DNA of 64,000 bases from Lachnospiraceae bacterium. GTDB lineage: Bacteria > Bacillota > Clostridia > Lachnospirales > Lachnospiraceae. The stretch is from NCBI GenBank assembly GCA_910574195.1, contig CAJTBF010000003.1, forward strand, positions 62,001 through 126,000. Direction: 5' to 3'. Both the position numbers and the translations under genes were made by a program. A model generated the notes under the pieces. That model was not told the DNA's origin and did no database searches. It worked only from the letters and a program-made list of their open reading frames with translations. Below, in pieces: positions 25,692 through 35,016 of this stretch. The stretch's first letter is position 1. Each line of letters starts with the position of its first letter.

Positions 25692-25857
25692 ATTCACCCT
25701 CCTGTACACACAAGATACCCTGGTACAACTTTGCGTAATTAACAGTAAATAACATCTGATGTTTACGACAACCATCCTCTAAAAAAACGAAGCATTTCCC
25801 TCTTTCGGAGGTTTCAGCCAAAACCGCTTTCTTCCCGCAAAGGATATCTTTATGTGA

Positions 25858-25905
25858 AAAGGCAGGTACTCTCTCTTCCCAAGTACCCGCCTGCTTTGCT
25901 TCTGT
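25858..25905 (-). terminator. Possible terminator after clpX
   Basis: On the minus strand GCAGGCGGGTACT can pair with AGTACCTGC across a bulge, then CTTTTC. The imperfect stem suggests partial read-through to lon. Confidence 0.4.
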
Positions 25906-25918
25906 ACCGCATAAAAAT

Positions 25919-27184
25919 TTATGCGCTTCTCGATGTTAAAAAGGAACGCCGTTCTTCCCCATCCCGTTCATACAACGGGGACTCCTTCTCCTGTACCACA
26001 TCTTTCGTAACTCTGCACTCCTTGATGGTTTCATCGGAAGGCACTGCGAACATCGTATCCATCATGATTCCTTCCATAATGGCCCGTAATCCTCTGGCGC
26101 CAGTCTTTCTTTCAAGTGTAATCTCTGCAATGGAATCCAACGCCTCTTTATCAAAGGTCAGCTTTACGCCATCCAGTTCCAGTAACTTCTGATACTGTCT
26201 GACAATGGCGCTCTTCGGTTCCGTCAGAATCCGGACCAATGCCTTCTTATCCAGCATCTCCAGGGACACTGTCACCGGAAGACGCCCGATCAGTTCCGGA
26301 ATCAGCCCATATTTCACCAGATCCTGCGGCAGCACCTCTTTCAGCAGCACATCCATGTTATATTCATGCTGTGTGGCAATCTCCGCATTGAATCCAATGG
26401 ATTTCCGGTCCAGCCGGGTCTCGATAATCTTATCGATTCCCTCAAACGCCCCTCCGCAGATAAACAGAATATTGGTCGTATCAATCTGGATCAGTTCCTG
26501 GTGCGGATGCTTTCTTCCGCCCTGCGGCGGAACGGACGCAACGGTTCCCTCTATAATCTTTAAAAGCGCCTGCTGTACTCCTTCCCCCGACACATCACGG
26601 GTAATGGAAGGATTTTCCGATTTTCTTGTAATCTTGTCAATCTCATCAATATAAATAATTCCATGCTCGGCACGTTCAATATCTCCTTCTGCCGCCTGAA
26701 TGACTTTGAGCAGAATATTTTCCACATCTTCCCCTACATATCCGGCTTCCGTCAATGCCGTGGCATCTGCAATCGCAAACGGCACGTTTAAGATTTTTGC
26801 AAGAGTCTGTGCAAGAAGCGTTTTTCCGCACCCTGTCGGTCCCAGCATCAGAATATTACTTTTCTGCAGTTCCACCCCCAGATCCTGTTCTGCCAGAATC
26901 CGCTTGTAATGATTATATACCGCCACAGAAAGTACCTTTTTCGCTTCTTCCTGCCCGATTACATAGTCATCCAAAAAGGCTTTCATCTCTTCCGGTGTCA
27001 ATAAATTAATGTCATCAAAAGAGCTTCTCTCATCGTATTCAAATTCTTCCTCAATAATCTCGGCACACACATCGACACATTCGTCACAGATATAGACTCC
27101 GTTGTGCGGTCCCGAAATCAATTTCCGGACCTGATTCTGCGATTTATTGCAAAAAGAACATCTTACAATCTCATTTCCTGCCAT
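25919..27184 (-). CDS. clpX: ClpX, ATPase subunit of ClpXP
   Basis: A 421-residue unfoldase. The N-terminal C4 zinc domain reads [11 protein letters not shown]...CDECVDVC (about 9-41). The AAA core has Walker [17 protein letters not shown], Walker [11 protein letters not shown] and the pore loop GYVGEDVE. The RKH-type loop and sensor-2 [12 protein letters not shown] are present. It follows clpP after 258 bp. No oddities. Confidence 0.98.
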   Translation of the reverse strand: MAGNEIVRCSFCNKSQNQVRKLISGPHNGVYICDECVDVCAEIIEEEFEYDERSSFDDINLLTPEEMKAFLDDYVIGQEEAKKVLSVAVYNHYKRILAEQDLGVELQKSNILMLGPTGCGKTLLAQTLAKILNVPFAIADATALTEAGYVGEDVENILLKVIQAAEGDIERAEHGIIYIDEIDKITRKSENPSITRDVSGEGVQQALLKIIEGTVASVPPQGGRKHPHQELIQIDTTNILFICGGAFEGIDKIIETRLDRKSIGFNAEIATQHEYNMDVLLKEVLPQDLVKYGLIPELIGRLPVTVSLEMLDKKALVRILTEPKSAIVRQYQKLLELDGVKLTFDKEALDSIAEITLERKTGARGLRAIMEGIMMDTMFAVPSDETIKECRVTKDVVQEKESPLYERDGEERRSFLTSRSA

Positions 27185-27350
27185 ATTTCTTTCTCCTCAT
27201 GCTACCCATGCTACTCTTTATTTCCGCGAAGCAACGAGCCAAGCGGCCATGCTTGCATGGATATTTGACTTCCACACAAAAATTCTATATACCCACACCG
27301 TCATGACAACGCTTTCGGACACCCGGACGTATACGAAAAACCCGACGACG

Positions 27351-27403
27351 GCGGCTTTTTTGCATACTGCGCTTCTTGAACTACATAAGATATTACATCA
27401 AAA
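27351..27403. repeat. Dispersed repeat, TTTTTGCATACTGC family, copy 1
   Basis: GCGGCTTTTTTGCATACTGC, then GCTTCTTGAACTAC and ATAAGATATTACAT. It is similar to 31461-31516. The flanking GGCGGC / GCCGCC (about 27349-27414) can form a hairpin around it between clpP and clpX. Confidence 0.6.
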
Positions 27404-27442
27404 AGCTGCCGCCGTTTTCCGACGAAAAGCGGCAGCCCTTCC

Positions 27443-28024
27443 TTAATGCTTCGTAATTACTTCATCCACCAGGCCATAAGCTTTCGCTTCTTCGGCAGAC
27501 ATAAAGTTATCCCTCTCCGTATCCACCTTGATCACATCCAGAGGCTGTCCGGTATTTTCTGCCAGAATCTCATTTAACTTCTGCCGGGTGCGCAGAATAT
27601 GCTCCGCTGCAATCTGAATCTCTGTCGCCTGCCCCTGCGCTCCACCGGAAGGCTGATGAATCATAATCTCCGCGTTGGGCAGCGCAAAACGTTTTCCCTT
27701 CACACCGCCGGAAAGCAGAAACGCCCCCATACTGGCCGCCAGTCCAATACATACTGTGGATACGTCGCACTTGATATACTGCATCGTATCATAGATCGCC
27801 AATCCTGCCGATACAGAGCCCCCCGGACTATTGATGTACAGTTGGATATCCTTATTCGGATCATCTGCTTCCAGAAACAGAAGCTGTGCCACAACAATAT
27901 TCGCCGACACATCTGTTACTTCCTCACCCAGAAAAATGATTCTGTCCTTTAACAATCGGGAATAAATATCATAGGAACGTTCTCCGCGGCTTGTCTGCTC
28001 CACGACATAAGGTACTAAACTCAT
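27443..28024 (-). CDS. clpP: ClpP protease subunit
   Basis: A 193-residue S14 peptidase. The catalytic triad is S98 ([11 protein letters not shown]), H123 (MIHQPSGG) and an Asp near 172 in [11 protein letters not shown]. It begins directly as [19 protein letters not shown], so the propeptide is very short. It lies between tig and clpX. Confidence 0.98.
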   Translation of the reverse strand: MSLVPYVVEQTSRGERSYDIYSRLLKDRIIFLGEEVTDVSANIVVAQLLFLEADDPNKDIQLYINSPGGSVSAGLAIYDTMQYIKCDVSTVCIGLAASMGAFLLSGGVKGKRFALPNAEIMIHQPSGGAQGQATEIQIAAEHILRTRQKLNEILAENTGQPLDVIKVDTERDNFMSAEEAKAYGLVDEVITKH

Positions 28025-28069
28025 CCAAAGATCTCCTTTCCAAAATGAAACTCTGTTTCCACTTTCCTG

Positions 28070-29356
28070 TTACTCTTCTATTGCCGCATCTGAAATCAAT
28101 GTGATTGCTTCCTGCACCGCAATATCTTCCTGTATCTGCTTCTTCTCACTCTCTCCCATGAACTCTGTCAGCTTCTCCACTTCCATCTGATAAGATTCTG
28201 CCATCTTTTTCAGTTCTTCTTCCATCCGTTCCTGGGATACCTCGATATTCTCTGCCTTCACAATCGCTTCCAGCACCAGTCTGGTCCGAATTCGCTTCTC
28301 TGCCTGCGGCTTCAGATCCTCCGTCATCCGCTCCTGTGTCATTCCGGTGAGTTGGAAATACTGCTCCAGGGACATTCCCTGAGACTGTACCCGATAAGCA
28401 AAATCATCCGCCATCTGCTTCACCTGCAGATCAATCATCGGCTGCGGAATATCCATCTGTGCATTCTCCACGGCCAACTCTACTGCCTGATCTTCTTTCT
28501 TCTCCCGGGCCTGTGCTTCCTTGCGATCCTGCAGCTTCTTTTCTACTTCTGCTCTGTAATCTTCCAGTGTCTCGCATTCTGATACTTCGGAAGCAAATTC
28601 ATCGTCCAGATCCGGCAATTCTTTTGCACTGATCTGGTGTACCGTACACCGGAATACGGCCGGTTTTCCCGCCAGTTCCGCCGCCTGGTAATTCTCCGGG
28701 AACGTCACATTGACTTCCACTTCCTTCCCGATCTCCGCCCCGATCAACTGCTCTTCAAATCCGGGGATAAAGGAACCGGAACCGATAGTCAGCGGATAAT
28801 CCGTACCCTTTCCGCCTTCAAAGGCTTCCCCGTCTACAAACCCTTCAAAGTCCAGTTTGATCATATCTTTATCTTCCACGGCACGATCCGTCACTTCTAC
28901 GGTTCTGCCGTTCCGTTCCCGCTCTCTCTCAATTTCCGCGTCTATATCTTCCGAAGTCACTTCCAGTGATTCTTTGTCCACCTTCAGTCCTTTGTATTCT
29001 CCCAGTGTCACTTCCGGCTTTACTGCCACCTCTGCCGTAAAGATAAATGGCTTTCCCTTCTCAAGCTGTACAACATCAATGGAAGGCTGTGACACAATCT
29101 CCAGTTCACATTCATCATAAGCCTTTCCATAATTTTCAGAAATCATACGATTCCCGGCGTCTTCATAAAATACTTCCGGGCCATACATCTTTTCAATCAT
29201 CTGACGCGGCACTTTCCCTTTCCGAAATCCCGGAAGGCTGATTTTTCCACGTTCTTTTAAATAAGCTGCCTGGAGCGCTTTCTCCACTTCTTCTGCCGCA
29301 ACCTCGATCGTAAGCTTTGCCATATTATGCTCTAACTTTTCTACCTGTAAACTCAT
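28070..29356 (-). CDS. tig: Trigger factor (ribosome-associated chaperone)
   Basis: A 428-residue chaperone that meets nascent chains at the ribosome exit. The N-terminal ribosome-binding domain has signature GFRKGKVPRQMIEKMYG (about 43-59). A FKBP-type prolyl isomerase domain (about 155-245: DFEGFVDGEAFEGGKGTDYPL) and a long helical C-domain follow. AAGGAGGAAATGAAACA precedes the ATG at 29356. It opens the tig-clpP-clpX-lon operon. Confidence 0.97.
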   Translation of the reverse strand: MSLQVEKLEHNMAKLTIEVAAEEVEKALQAAYLKERGKISLPGFRKGKVPRQMIEKMYGPEVFYEDAGNRMISENYGKAYDECELEIVSQPSIDVVQLEKGKPFIFTAEVAVKPEVTLGEYKGLKVDKESLEVTSEDIDAEIERERERNGRTVEVTDRAVEDKDMIKLDFEGFVDGEAFEGGKGTDYPLTIGSGSFIPGFEEQLIGAEIGKEVEVNVTFPENYQAAELAGKPAVFRCTVHQISAKELPDLDDEFASEVSECETLEDYRAEVEKKLQDRKEAQAREKKEDQAVELAVENAQMDIPQPMIDLQVKQMADDFAYRVQSQGMSLEQYFQLTGMTQERMTEDLKPQAEKRIRTRLVLEAIVKAENIEVSQERMEEELKKMAESYQMEVEKLTEFMGESEKKQIQEDIAVQEAITLISDAAIEE

Positions 29357-29484
29357 TGTTTCATTTCCTCCTTGATCCGTGTCCTCTCCATTCTGTAAAG
29401 GCTCCTGTAATTATGATATAGATTCTGCATACCATCGAATTAGCTGCTGTTTTTCTCCATTTTTACCTTCGCAGCCATTTATCA

Positions 29485-29493
29485 AGTATAGCA
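29485..29493 (-). promoter_or_regulatory. Extended -10 promoter element for tig
   Basis: On the minus strand TGCTATACT fits TGnTATAAT with one difference. No good -35. The leader would be about 120 bases. Confidence 0.4.
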
Positions 29494-29537
29494 CAACCTT
29501 TTCTTTATTTCCAGTATTTTTTACACTATATTCTCAC

Positions 29538-29573
29538 AAAAAGTAACAGTTCAGCCTTCGGCCTAACTGTTAC
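29538..29573 (-). terminator. Terminator formed by the repeat head
   Basis: On the minus strand GTAACAGTT / AACTGTTAC (with inner GGCC-GGC pairing) is followed by TTTTTG. It would end the DJ-1 gene transcript. Confidence 0.7.
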
Positions 29574-29687
29574 GGAATCCAGCCCATTTAAAGTTTGCTT
29601 TCAGCAAAGGGCTGGATTCTTTGGCTGGATTTACACGTTCTTACGGACTTTGCAGCAAGTGCAAAGTCCTGGACTGAACTGTTATTA
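29541..29687. repeat. Multi-hairpin dispersed element, fullest copy
   Basis: An outer stem (TAACAGTTCAG with CTGAACTGTTA) encloses inner hairpins GAATCCAGCCC / GGGCTGGATTC and GGACTTTGCA / TGCAAAGTCC (loop GCAAG), giving a cloverleaf-like layout. Its edge provides the stop codon region of the DJ-1 gene. Related copies: 14901, 40268 and 44628. Confidence 0.8.
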
Positions 29688-30236
29688 CAAAAACAACGTG
29701 GAATGTCCTACTTCTTCCGCTTTCTTTTCTCCGCATAATAAAGCGGTCAATTTCAGTGCAAAAGCAGCGGCGGTTCCCATCCCTCTGCTGGTAATGAACG
29801 GTCCGTCCACACAAACGGCATCATAGACCACCTCCGCCCCTTTTAACTTATCCTCAAAAGACGGATAACAACAGGCTCTTCGTCCTTCCAAAAATCCAAG
29901 TTCCCCCAGAACACTGGGCGCCGCACAGATTGCCGCAATATAGCGCCCCTCTTCCCTGGCTTTCTCCAGAAGCTGCCGCAATCCCTGATGTTCTTTTAAA
30001 TGCGTGGTTCCCGGCATTCCTCCCGGAAGTACCAGCATGTCCGTCTCTTTCCCCTGCACTTCCTCAAACAGACGATCTGCCTGCACTACCATCTGATGTG
30101 CGCCGCATACTGCTTTCTTACCCGTCACCGACACCGTCTCTGCCTGCACACCCGCTCTGCGCAAAATATCCACCACGGTAAGACCTTCTATTTCTTCAAA
30201 TCCGTCTGCCAAAAATACACAAACCTGCTTCATCAC
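29685..30236 (-). CDS. DJ-1/PfpI-family protein (YajL-like)
   Basis: A 183-residue member of the DJ-1 superfamily. The nucleophile elbow AAICAAPSVLG places the reactive cysteine at 104, and a conserved acidic residue is in DGFEEIE (11-17). PGGMPGTTHL is also typical. Relatives are described as chaperones or glyoxal-adduct deglycases, which remains debated, so function is left at family level. It ends inside the structured repeat. Confidence 0.9.
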   Translation of the reverse strand: MMKQVCVFLADGFEEIEGLTVVDILRRAGVQAETVSVTGKKAVCGAHQMVVQADRLFEEVQGKETDMLVLPGGMPGTTHLKEHQGLRQLLEKAREEGRYIAAICAAPSVLGELGFLEGRRACCYPSFEDKLKGAEVVYDAVCVDGPFITSRGMGTAAAFALKLTALLCGEKKAEEVGHSTLFL

Positions 30237-30413
30237 ACGCCTCCTGTTCTATCATCTCATCTACATGCAGTATACCAGAGTTCCTGTTTACTGACAAGCC
30301 GGGAAACAGGAACAATAAATTACCTGCGTTAAAAATCAAAAATAACCGCCTTTACTTTTTTCCGTTTCCATATTAAAATGAGGAAAAATCTACAACCCTG
30401 CAAGGAGGAAGTC

Positions 30414-30863
30414 ATGGAAATTGAACGAAAATATTTAATTGATCCCACAAAACTCCCTTTTGATCCCAAGCAATATCCCTGCCGCCACATCGAACAGGGA
30501 TATCTGTGTACAGAACCTGTCGTACGAATCCGGCGCGACAACGACGCCTATTTCCTTACCTACAAGTCAAAAGGACTTCTGGTCCGGGAAGAATACAATC
30601 TGCCGCTTACCGCGGAATCTTATGCACATTTGAAAGAAAAAGTGGATGGACGCCTGATCACAAAAAACCGTTATGTCATTCCTCTGGAAGATTGTCTTCA
30701 TATTGAACTGGATTTTTTCTCCGATCACTTTGCCGGCCTGGTTCTGGCAGAGGTAGAATTTCCTGATAAGGACAGAGCCGATACATTTCTTGCGCCGGAC
30801 TGGTTTGGAGAAGATGTCACTTTTTCCCACCAATACCAGAACAGTACGCTTAGTAAACTGTAA
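30414..30863 (+). CDS. CYTH-domain protein (triphosphate tunnel metalloenzyme)
   Basis: A 149-residue single-domain protein with the N-terminal ExExK signature (MEIERKYLI). Tunnel-lining basic/acidic pairs appear in VVRIRRDND, YFLTYKSKG and HIELDFFSDH...LAEVEF. Bacterial stand-alone CYTH proteins are mostly inorganic tripolyphosphatases. ATG 30414 follows AAGGAGG. It stands alone. Confidence 0.9.
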   Translation: MEIERKYLIDPTKLPFDPKQYPCRHIEQGYLCTEPVVRIRRDNDAYFLTYKSKGLLVREEYNLPLTAESYAHLKEKVDGRLITKNRYVIPLEDCLHIELDFFSDHFAGLVLAEVEFPDKDRADTFLAPDWFGEDVTFSHQYQNSTLSKL

Positions 30864-30955
30864 ATCCGGTCATCTCACCGCGCTCTCGTAACGTTTTGTT
30901 GCATTTTTCACTTTTTATTCGATTTGTTGCATAAACATCCATTTATGGGGAATCT

Positions 30956-30964
30956 TGTTATAAT
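30956..30964 (+). promoter_or_regulatory. Extended -10 promoter for the XRE regulator
   Basis: TGTTATAAT with no clear -35, 93 bases before the GTG start at 31057. Confidence 0.45.
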
Positions 30965-31056
30965 TTAAAGAACTCGGAAAAAGTCTTTCAGGTATAAAGA
31001 CTCCTTTCCGAAGAAATTATACGGAATTTCTGGTTCCTCATGGACGGAGGTGCGCG

Positions 31057-31434
31057 GTGGCAAATATACAACTGTCAGACAATTTAAAACAGTATCGTGA
31101 TTCCTTCGGATTTACACAGCAAGATCTGGCAGACAGAATCAACATCTCACGCCAGGCTTATTCCAATTATGAGACCGGAAAACGTGCCCCTGATCTTGAT
31201 CTGCTTATAAAATTATGCAGCGTGTACGATATTACGCTGGATCAATTGATTCTCCAGCCATTTTCCGGCAGAGATCTGATCAGAGAAGCGCGGACTCCCT
31301 ATCACATCAATCGCCGTTCCGACAACAGAGAAGATCTTCTTGCTCTGACAGAAGAGGAAGCGCATCTCATATTGGAATTGCGCAAGGCTGACTGGGAAAA
31401 ACAGCATTTGGTTGCATATATCCTGAACCACTAA
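31057..31434 (+). CDS. XRE-family HTH regulator
   Basis: A 125-residue DNA-binding protein. The HTH_3 domain (8-62) reads LKQYRDSFGFTQQDLADRINISRQAYSNYETGKRAPDLDLL. A short helical C-terminus (TEEEAHLILELRKADWEKQHL) follows. Start is GTG 31057, with GGAGG eight bases upstream. It stands alone, flanked on the right by the second TTTTTGCATACTGC repeat. Confidence 0.92.
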   Translation: MANIQLSDNLKQYRDSFGFTQQDLADRINISRQAYSNYETGKRAPDLDLLIKLCSVYDITLDQLILQPFSGRDLIREARTPYHINRRSDNREDLLALTEEEAHLILELRKADWEKQHLVAYILNH

Positions 31435-31460
31435 TATGTGATACAGAAAACCTGTCACTG

Positions 31461-31516
31461 GCGTCTTTTTGCATACTGCACTTATTGAACTACTCCTGTT
31501 CCATAAGATATGACAT
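31461..31516. repeat. Dispersed repeat, TTTTTGCATACTGC family, copy 2
   Basis: GCGTCTTTTTGCATACTGCA, then CTTATTGAACTAC, a ten-base insertion relative to copy 1, and ATAAGATATGACAT. Confidence 0.6.
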
Positions 31517-31624
31517 ACAGCTCCCGCCGCTGACGGTCTCCTGACATGCTACATGTATCGAAAGTATCGCTGAATGAGCAAAATGATTCTGCGGTACTTT
31601 TGTTTTTTGTATAGAACAAAGAAC

Positions 31625-32101
31625 TCATCCTCTGCGAATTTCAATAAACTGTAATACATTCTCATACAGTTCTCCCTGATCTTCCAGATCAATCATCAGC
31701 CATTTTTGTCCATTTCCTTCTTTTGTCTGCCCGTAAATCTCCCGCATTTGTACGGCACATTCCGGTAAAATTGCCTGAACAGCCTCCTTCTCTGCTCTTC
31801 CTGCCACAACCATTACCGTAAAATATCCTTCCCGCGGATATACAGTACACAAATTTCTGCCTGCTTTTTTAAATTTTATATTCCAACCTCTTTCCCAACT
31901 ACAGGAACTGTATTCTATTTTTTCTTTACACTGATACCGCGCTTTTATCTGCGTACAAAATTGCATAAAAAGAGGATTTCTGATATATTCCCCTACTTCT
32001 TCTAACGTAGGACACAAATTTTTATCCAACAAATCCACAACATCCATTCCTCCATCTTTGATTCTTCTTTTCATTATATCCAATCTCTCTTCAAAAGTCA
32101 T
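31625..32101 (-). CDS. DUF3788-family protein
   Basis: A 158-residue protein matching the pattern of DUF3788: YSSCSWERGWNIKFKKAGRN followed by LCTVYPREGYFTVMVVAG and a C-terminal YGQTKEGNGQKWLMIDLED. Members are small cytoplasmic proteins of unknown function. GGAGGAG is about 12 bases before ATG 32101, a rather long spacing. It is divergent from the purine permease. Confidence 0.82.
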   Translation of the reverse strand: MTFEERLDIMKRRIKDGGMDVVDLLDKNLCPTLEEVGEYIRNPLFMQFCTQIKARYQCKEKIEYSSCSWERGWNIKFKKAGRNLCTVYPREGYFTVMVVAGRAEKEAVQAILPECAVQMREIYGQTKEGNGQKWLMIDLEDQGELYENVLQFIEIRRG

Positions 32102-32223
32102 CTATAACTTCCACTCCTCCTCTCGATTTTTCTTTTTCAGAAAATATTTACTTTATATCGCTATTTTGCTAAAATATGCTTGTTAGGTAGCAATTTTTTA
32201 CATGAGAGAAAAGGAGGACGAAG

Positions 32224-33606
32224 ATGTTAGAAAAACTCTTCAAATTGAAAGACAACAACACAGATGTCCGAACAGAGGTACTTGCCGGTATCACCACCTT
32301 CATGACCATGGCCTATATCCTGGCCGTGAATCCGAGCATCCTTGCGGCGGCAGGCATGGATCAGGGCGCAGTGTTCACGGCGACGGTGCTGGCATCGTTC
32401 ATCGGTACGCTCCTGATGGCATTTCTGGCGAATTATCCCTTTGCACTGGCGCCGGGAATGGGGCTGAATGCGTATTTTGCCTATACCGTGGTTCTCGGCA
32501 TGGGCTATAAATGGGAGGTCGCGCTCACGGCTGTATTTGTGGAAGGTATCATATTCATTATCCTGTCACTTACGAATGTGCGCGAAGCCATCTTTAACGC
32601 CATCCCACTGAACCTGAAAGCTGCGGTCAGTGTGGGGATCGGTCTGTTTATCGCTTTTATCGGACTGCAGAATGCCAATATTGTAATCAGCGGCGCCACT
32701 TTGGTTGAACTGTTTTCCGTGGACGGATACAATCTTGCCAATGGCGTACAGGCCGGTTTCAACGATGCCGGAATCACGGTATTGCTTGCGGTCATCGGCG
32801 TGATCATCACAGGAATCCTGGTCATCAAGAATATCAAAGGGAATATCTTATGGGGAATCCTGATCACATGGATCCTCGGAATTATCTGCCAGTTTGCGGG
32901 ACTCTATGTTCCTAATCCGGAGATTGGATTCTACGGACTCCTCCCGGATTTCAGCAACGGACTGGCGATCCCCAGCATCGCACCGGTATTAGGCAAGCTG
33001 CAGTTTGACGGAATCTTTTCCCTGAACTTCATTGTAGTGATCTTCGCATTCTTATTCGTGGATATGTTTGATACCATCGGTACATTGATCGGCGTAGCGT
33101 CAAAGGCTGATATGCTGGATGAAGAAGGAAAGCTTCCAAGAATCAAAGGCGCGCTTCTGGCGGATGCGGTTGCCACGACTGCAGGCGCAGTACTTGGAAC
33201 AACAACTACCACTACCTTTGTAGAGAGCGCTTCCGGAGTTACAGAAGGCGGCAAGACAGGTCTTACATCTGTAACGACAGCCATTCTGTTTGGCCTGGCG
33301 CTGTTCCTTTCCCCGATCTTCCTTGCAATCCCGTCATTTGCAACGGCGCCGGCGCTGATTGTAGTAGGATTCTATATGCTGACTAATGTAGTAAATATTA
33401 ACTTTAACGATATATCAGAAGCGCTTCCATGCTATATCTGTATCGCAGCGATGCCATTCTTCTACAGCATCTCCGAGGGGATCTCCATGGGCGTGATCTC
33501 CTATGTGGGACTGAATCTCCTCACAGGTAAGACAAAAGAAAAGAAGATCAGCGTACTGATGTATGTACTGGCAGTATTATTTATTCTGAAATATATCTTC
33601 CTGTAG
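32224..33606 (+). CDS. NCS2-family purine permease (guanine/hypoxanthine type)
   Basis: A 460-residue permease with about 12-14 membrane helices. AzgA/PbuG-type signatures: GITTFMTMAYILAVNPSILA (about 24-43), ALAPGMGLNAYFAY (about 75-88), FLFVDMFDTIGTLIGVASKA and FVESASGVTEGGKTGLTSV. AAAAGGAGG precedes the ATG. No purine riboswitch was seen in the leader. Codon choice leans to ACG, GCG, GTG and AGC more than in neighbours, a weak hint of different origin or strong expression. Confidence 0.93.
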   Translation: MLEKLFKLKDNNTDVRTEVLAGITTFMTMAYILAVNPSILAAAGMDQGAVFTATVLASFIGTLLMAFLANYPFALAPGMGLNAYFAYTVVLGMGYKWEVALTAVFVEGIIFIILSLTNVREAIFNAIPLNLKAAVSVGIGLFIAFIGLQNANIVISGATLVELFSVDGYNLANGVQAGFNDAGITVLLAVIGVIITGILVIKNIKGNILWGILITWILGIICQFAGLYVPNPEIGFYGLLPDFSNGLAIPSIAPVLGKLQFDGIFSLNFIVVIFAFLFVDMFDTIGTLIGVASKADMLDEEGKLPRIKGALLADAVATTAGAVLGTTTTTTFVESASGVTEGGKTGLTSVTTAILFGLALFLSPIFLAIPSFATAPALIVVGFYMLTNVVNINFNDISEALPCYICIAAMPFFYSISEGISMGVISYVGLNLLTGKTKEKKISVLMYVLAVLFILKYIFL

Positions 33607-33629
33607 AAATTGGGTACGGGATAAAACCC

Positions 33630-33672
33630 AATCAGGGATACAGTAAATTTATAGTTTACTGTATCCCTGATT
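33630..33672 (+). terminator. Terminator after the purine permease
   Basis: A perfect 18-bp stem (33630-33647 with 33655-33672) and 7-base loop is followed by ACTGTTTCC. The T-run is weak but the stem is very strong. Confidence 0.75.
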
Positions 33673-33744
33673 ACTGTTTCCTGTCAAAACACAATCCAAA
33701 AAGTGAGTAACGACACATTGTTACGCCGCATATCTCCGGTTCCA

Positions 33745-34947
33745 TCACCACTTCTCAAACAAATGCTCTATTAACGTATGTCCCACTTCTACGATCCTGC
33801 CGCTCCCGGCGCCGGTCTTTTCATCGTAGGATGCCGGGCCCGCCTGCTCTTTTTCGCTGTCGTACAACAAATAGGGCACCGGATCCCCCACATGGGTGCG
33901 CACCCGGATCGGGGTCGGATGATCCGGCAGCACCAGCATCCGAAATTCCAGATTCCTATTCTGTAATGCCTCTACCACCGGACCGATCACATATTGATCA
34001 ATCCGCTCAATGGACAGAATCTTGTTCTTTACATTTCCCTGATGCCCCATCTCGTCCGGCGCTTCAATATGTATATATACAAAATCTTCCCCGTCCAGAA
34101 GCGCCTTCACCGCCGCTTTGCCTTTTCCTTCATAATTGGTATCCAACCCGCCATTGGCGCCTTCCACACCGATATTGCGCATCCCCGCGCCTACGGCAAT
34201 TCCTTTTAAGAGATCCACCGCAGAAACCATAGCACCCCTGAGACCATACTTTTCCTCGAAAGAAGACAATGCCGGACGGGTCCCGGCTCCCCAGAACCAC
34301 GCCGAATTGGCCGGATTCTGTCCCTGTTCTCTCCTTTTTTGATTGATCGGGTGCCCGGAAAGGATTTCATAACTTTTTTTCATCATCTCCCGTAGAATGG
34401 GATCTTTCGGAAGATATGTCCCGATACGCTGTGTCAGAATATCATGGGGCGCCGTCAGTTCCACAACACGTCCCTGCTTCTGAATCAGCAGATGCCGGTA
34501 ACTGGTTCCCACATAAAACGTATATCCTTCCCGTTCCAGTCCGTCTTTCAGCGCTTTCACCAAAACTGTCGCATCCGCGGTGCTGATTTCCCCGGAACTG
34601 TGATCCAGAATTCGCTTTTCCTCATAATCCTCTTCTTCTGACAATGTAACCAGATTGCACCGAAATGACACGTCTTCCGGTTCCATATCCACACCGATGC
34701 TCAATGCCTCCAACGGAGAACGTCCGGTATAATACTTCTGCGGATCATATCCCATGACAGACAGATTGGCCGTATCACTTCCCGGCGCCATCCCCCGCGG
34801 CACTGTCTGTACCATACCGATCTCGGAGCGCAGCGCCAACCGGTCCATATTCGGTGTCCGGGCCGCCTCCAGCGGCGTCTTTGCATCCAGTTCTTCCAAC
34901 GGCTCATCCGCCATCCCGTCACACAGTACAATCAAATATTTCTTCAT
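33745..34947 (-). CDS. COG3635 phosphoglycerate-mutase-like protein, probable homoserine kinase
   Basis: A 400-residue alkaline-phosphatase-superfamily protein of the ApgM/COG3635 type. Metal and phosphoserine sites are seen in VLCDGMADEP and PGSDTANLSVMGYDP (Ser in GSD), then EAPDEMGHQGN and VLPDHPTPIRVRTHVGDPVPYLLY. The family holds both cofactor-independent phosphoglycerate mutases and a group proposed to be homoserine kinases (TIGR02535). It sits directly downstream of hom (70 bp), which favours homoserine kinase here; no thrB is visible nearby. ATG 34947 has GGAG seven bases upstream; longer starts are less likely. Confidence 0.88.
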   Translation of the reverse strand: MKKYLIVLCDGMADEPLEELDAKTPLEAARTPNMDRLALRSEIGMVQTVPRGMAPGSDTANLSVMGYDPQKYYTGRSPLEALSIGVDMEPEDVSFRCNLVTLSEEEDYEEKRILDHSSGEISTADATVLVKALKDGLEREGYTFYVGTSYRHLLIQKQGRVVELTAPHDILTQRIGTYLPKDPILREMMKKSYEILSGHPINQKRREQGQNPANSAWFWGAGTRPALSSFEEKYGLRGAMVSAVDLLKGIAVGAGMRNIGVEGANGGLDTNYEGKGKAAVKALLDGEDFVYIHIEAPDEMGHQGNVKNKILSIERIDQYVIGPVVEALQNRNLEFRMLVLPDHPTPIRVRTHVGDPVPYLLYDSEKEQAGPASYDEKTGAGSGRIVEVGHTLIEHLFEKW

Positions 34948-35016
34948 TTTAATCTCCATTCCGCCGCCAGACCAGCGGCACAAATAGTAAGGAAATTGTC
35001 GTTTTTCACACTACTA

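Larger units (their letters stand above)
29357..29684. other. Intergenic region with tig promoter and a structured repeat
   Basis: Holds a probable extended -10 (29485-29493, minus strand) for tig and most of the multi-hairpin element (29541-29687). No ORF of note. Confidence 0.6.

Noticed and set aside
32102-32223. Possible purine riboswitch before the NCS2 permease
   Set aside because: The conserved three-way-junction pattern of a purine aptamer was not found; only a plain AT-rich leader with AAAGGAGG is visible.
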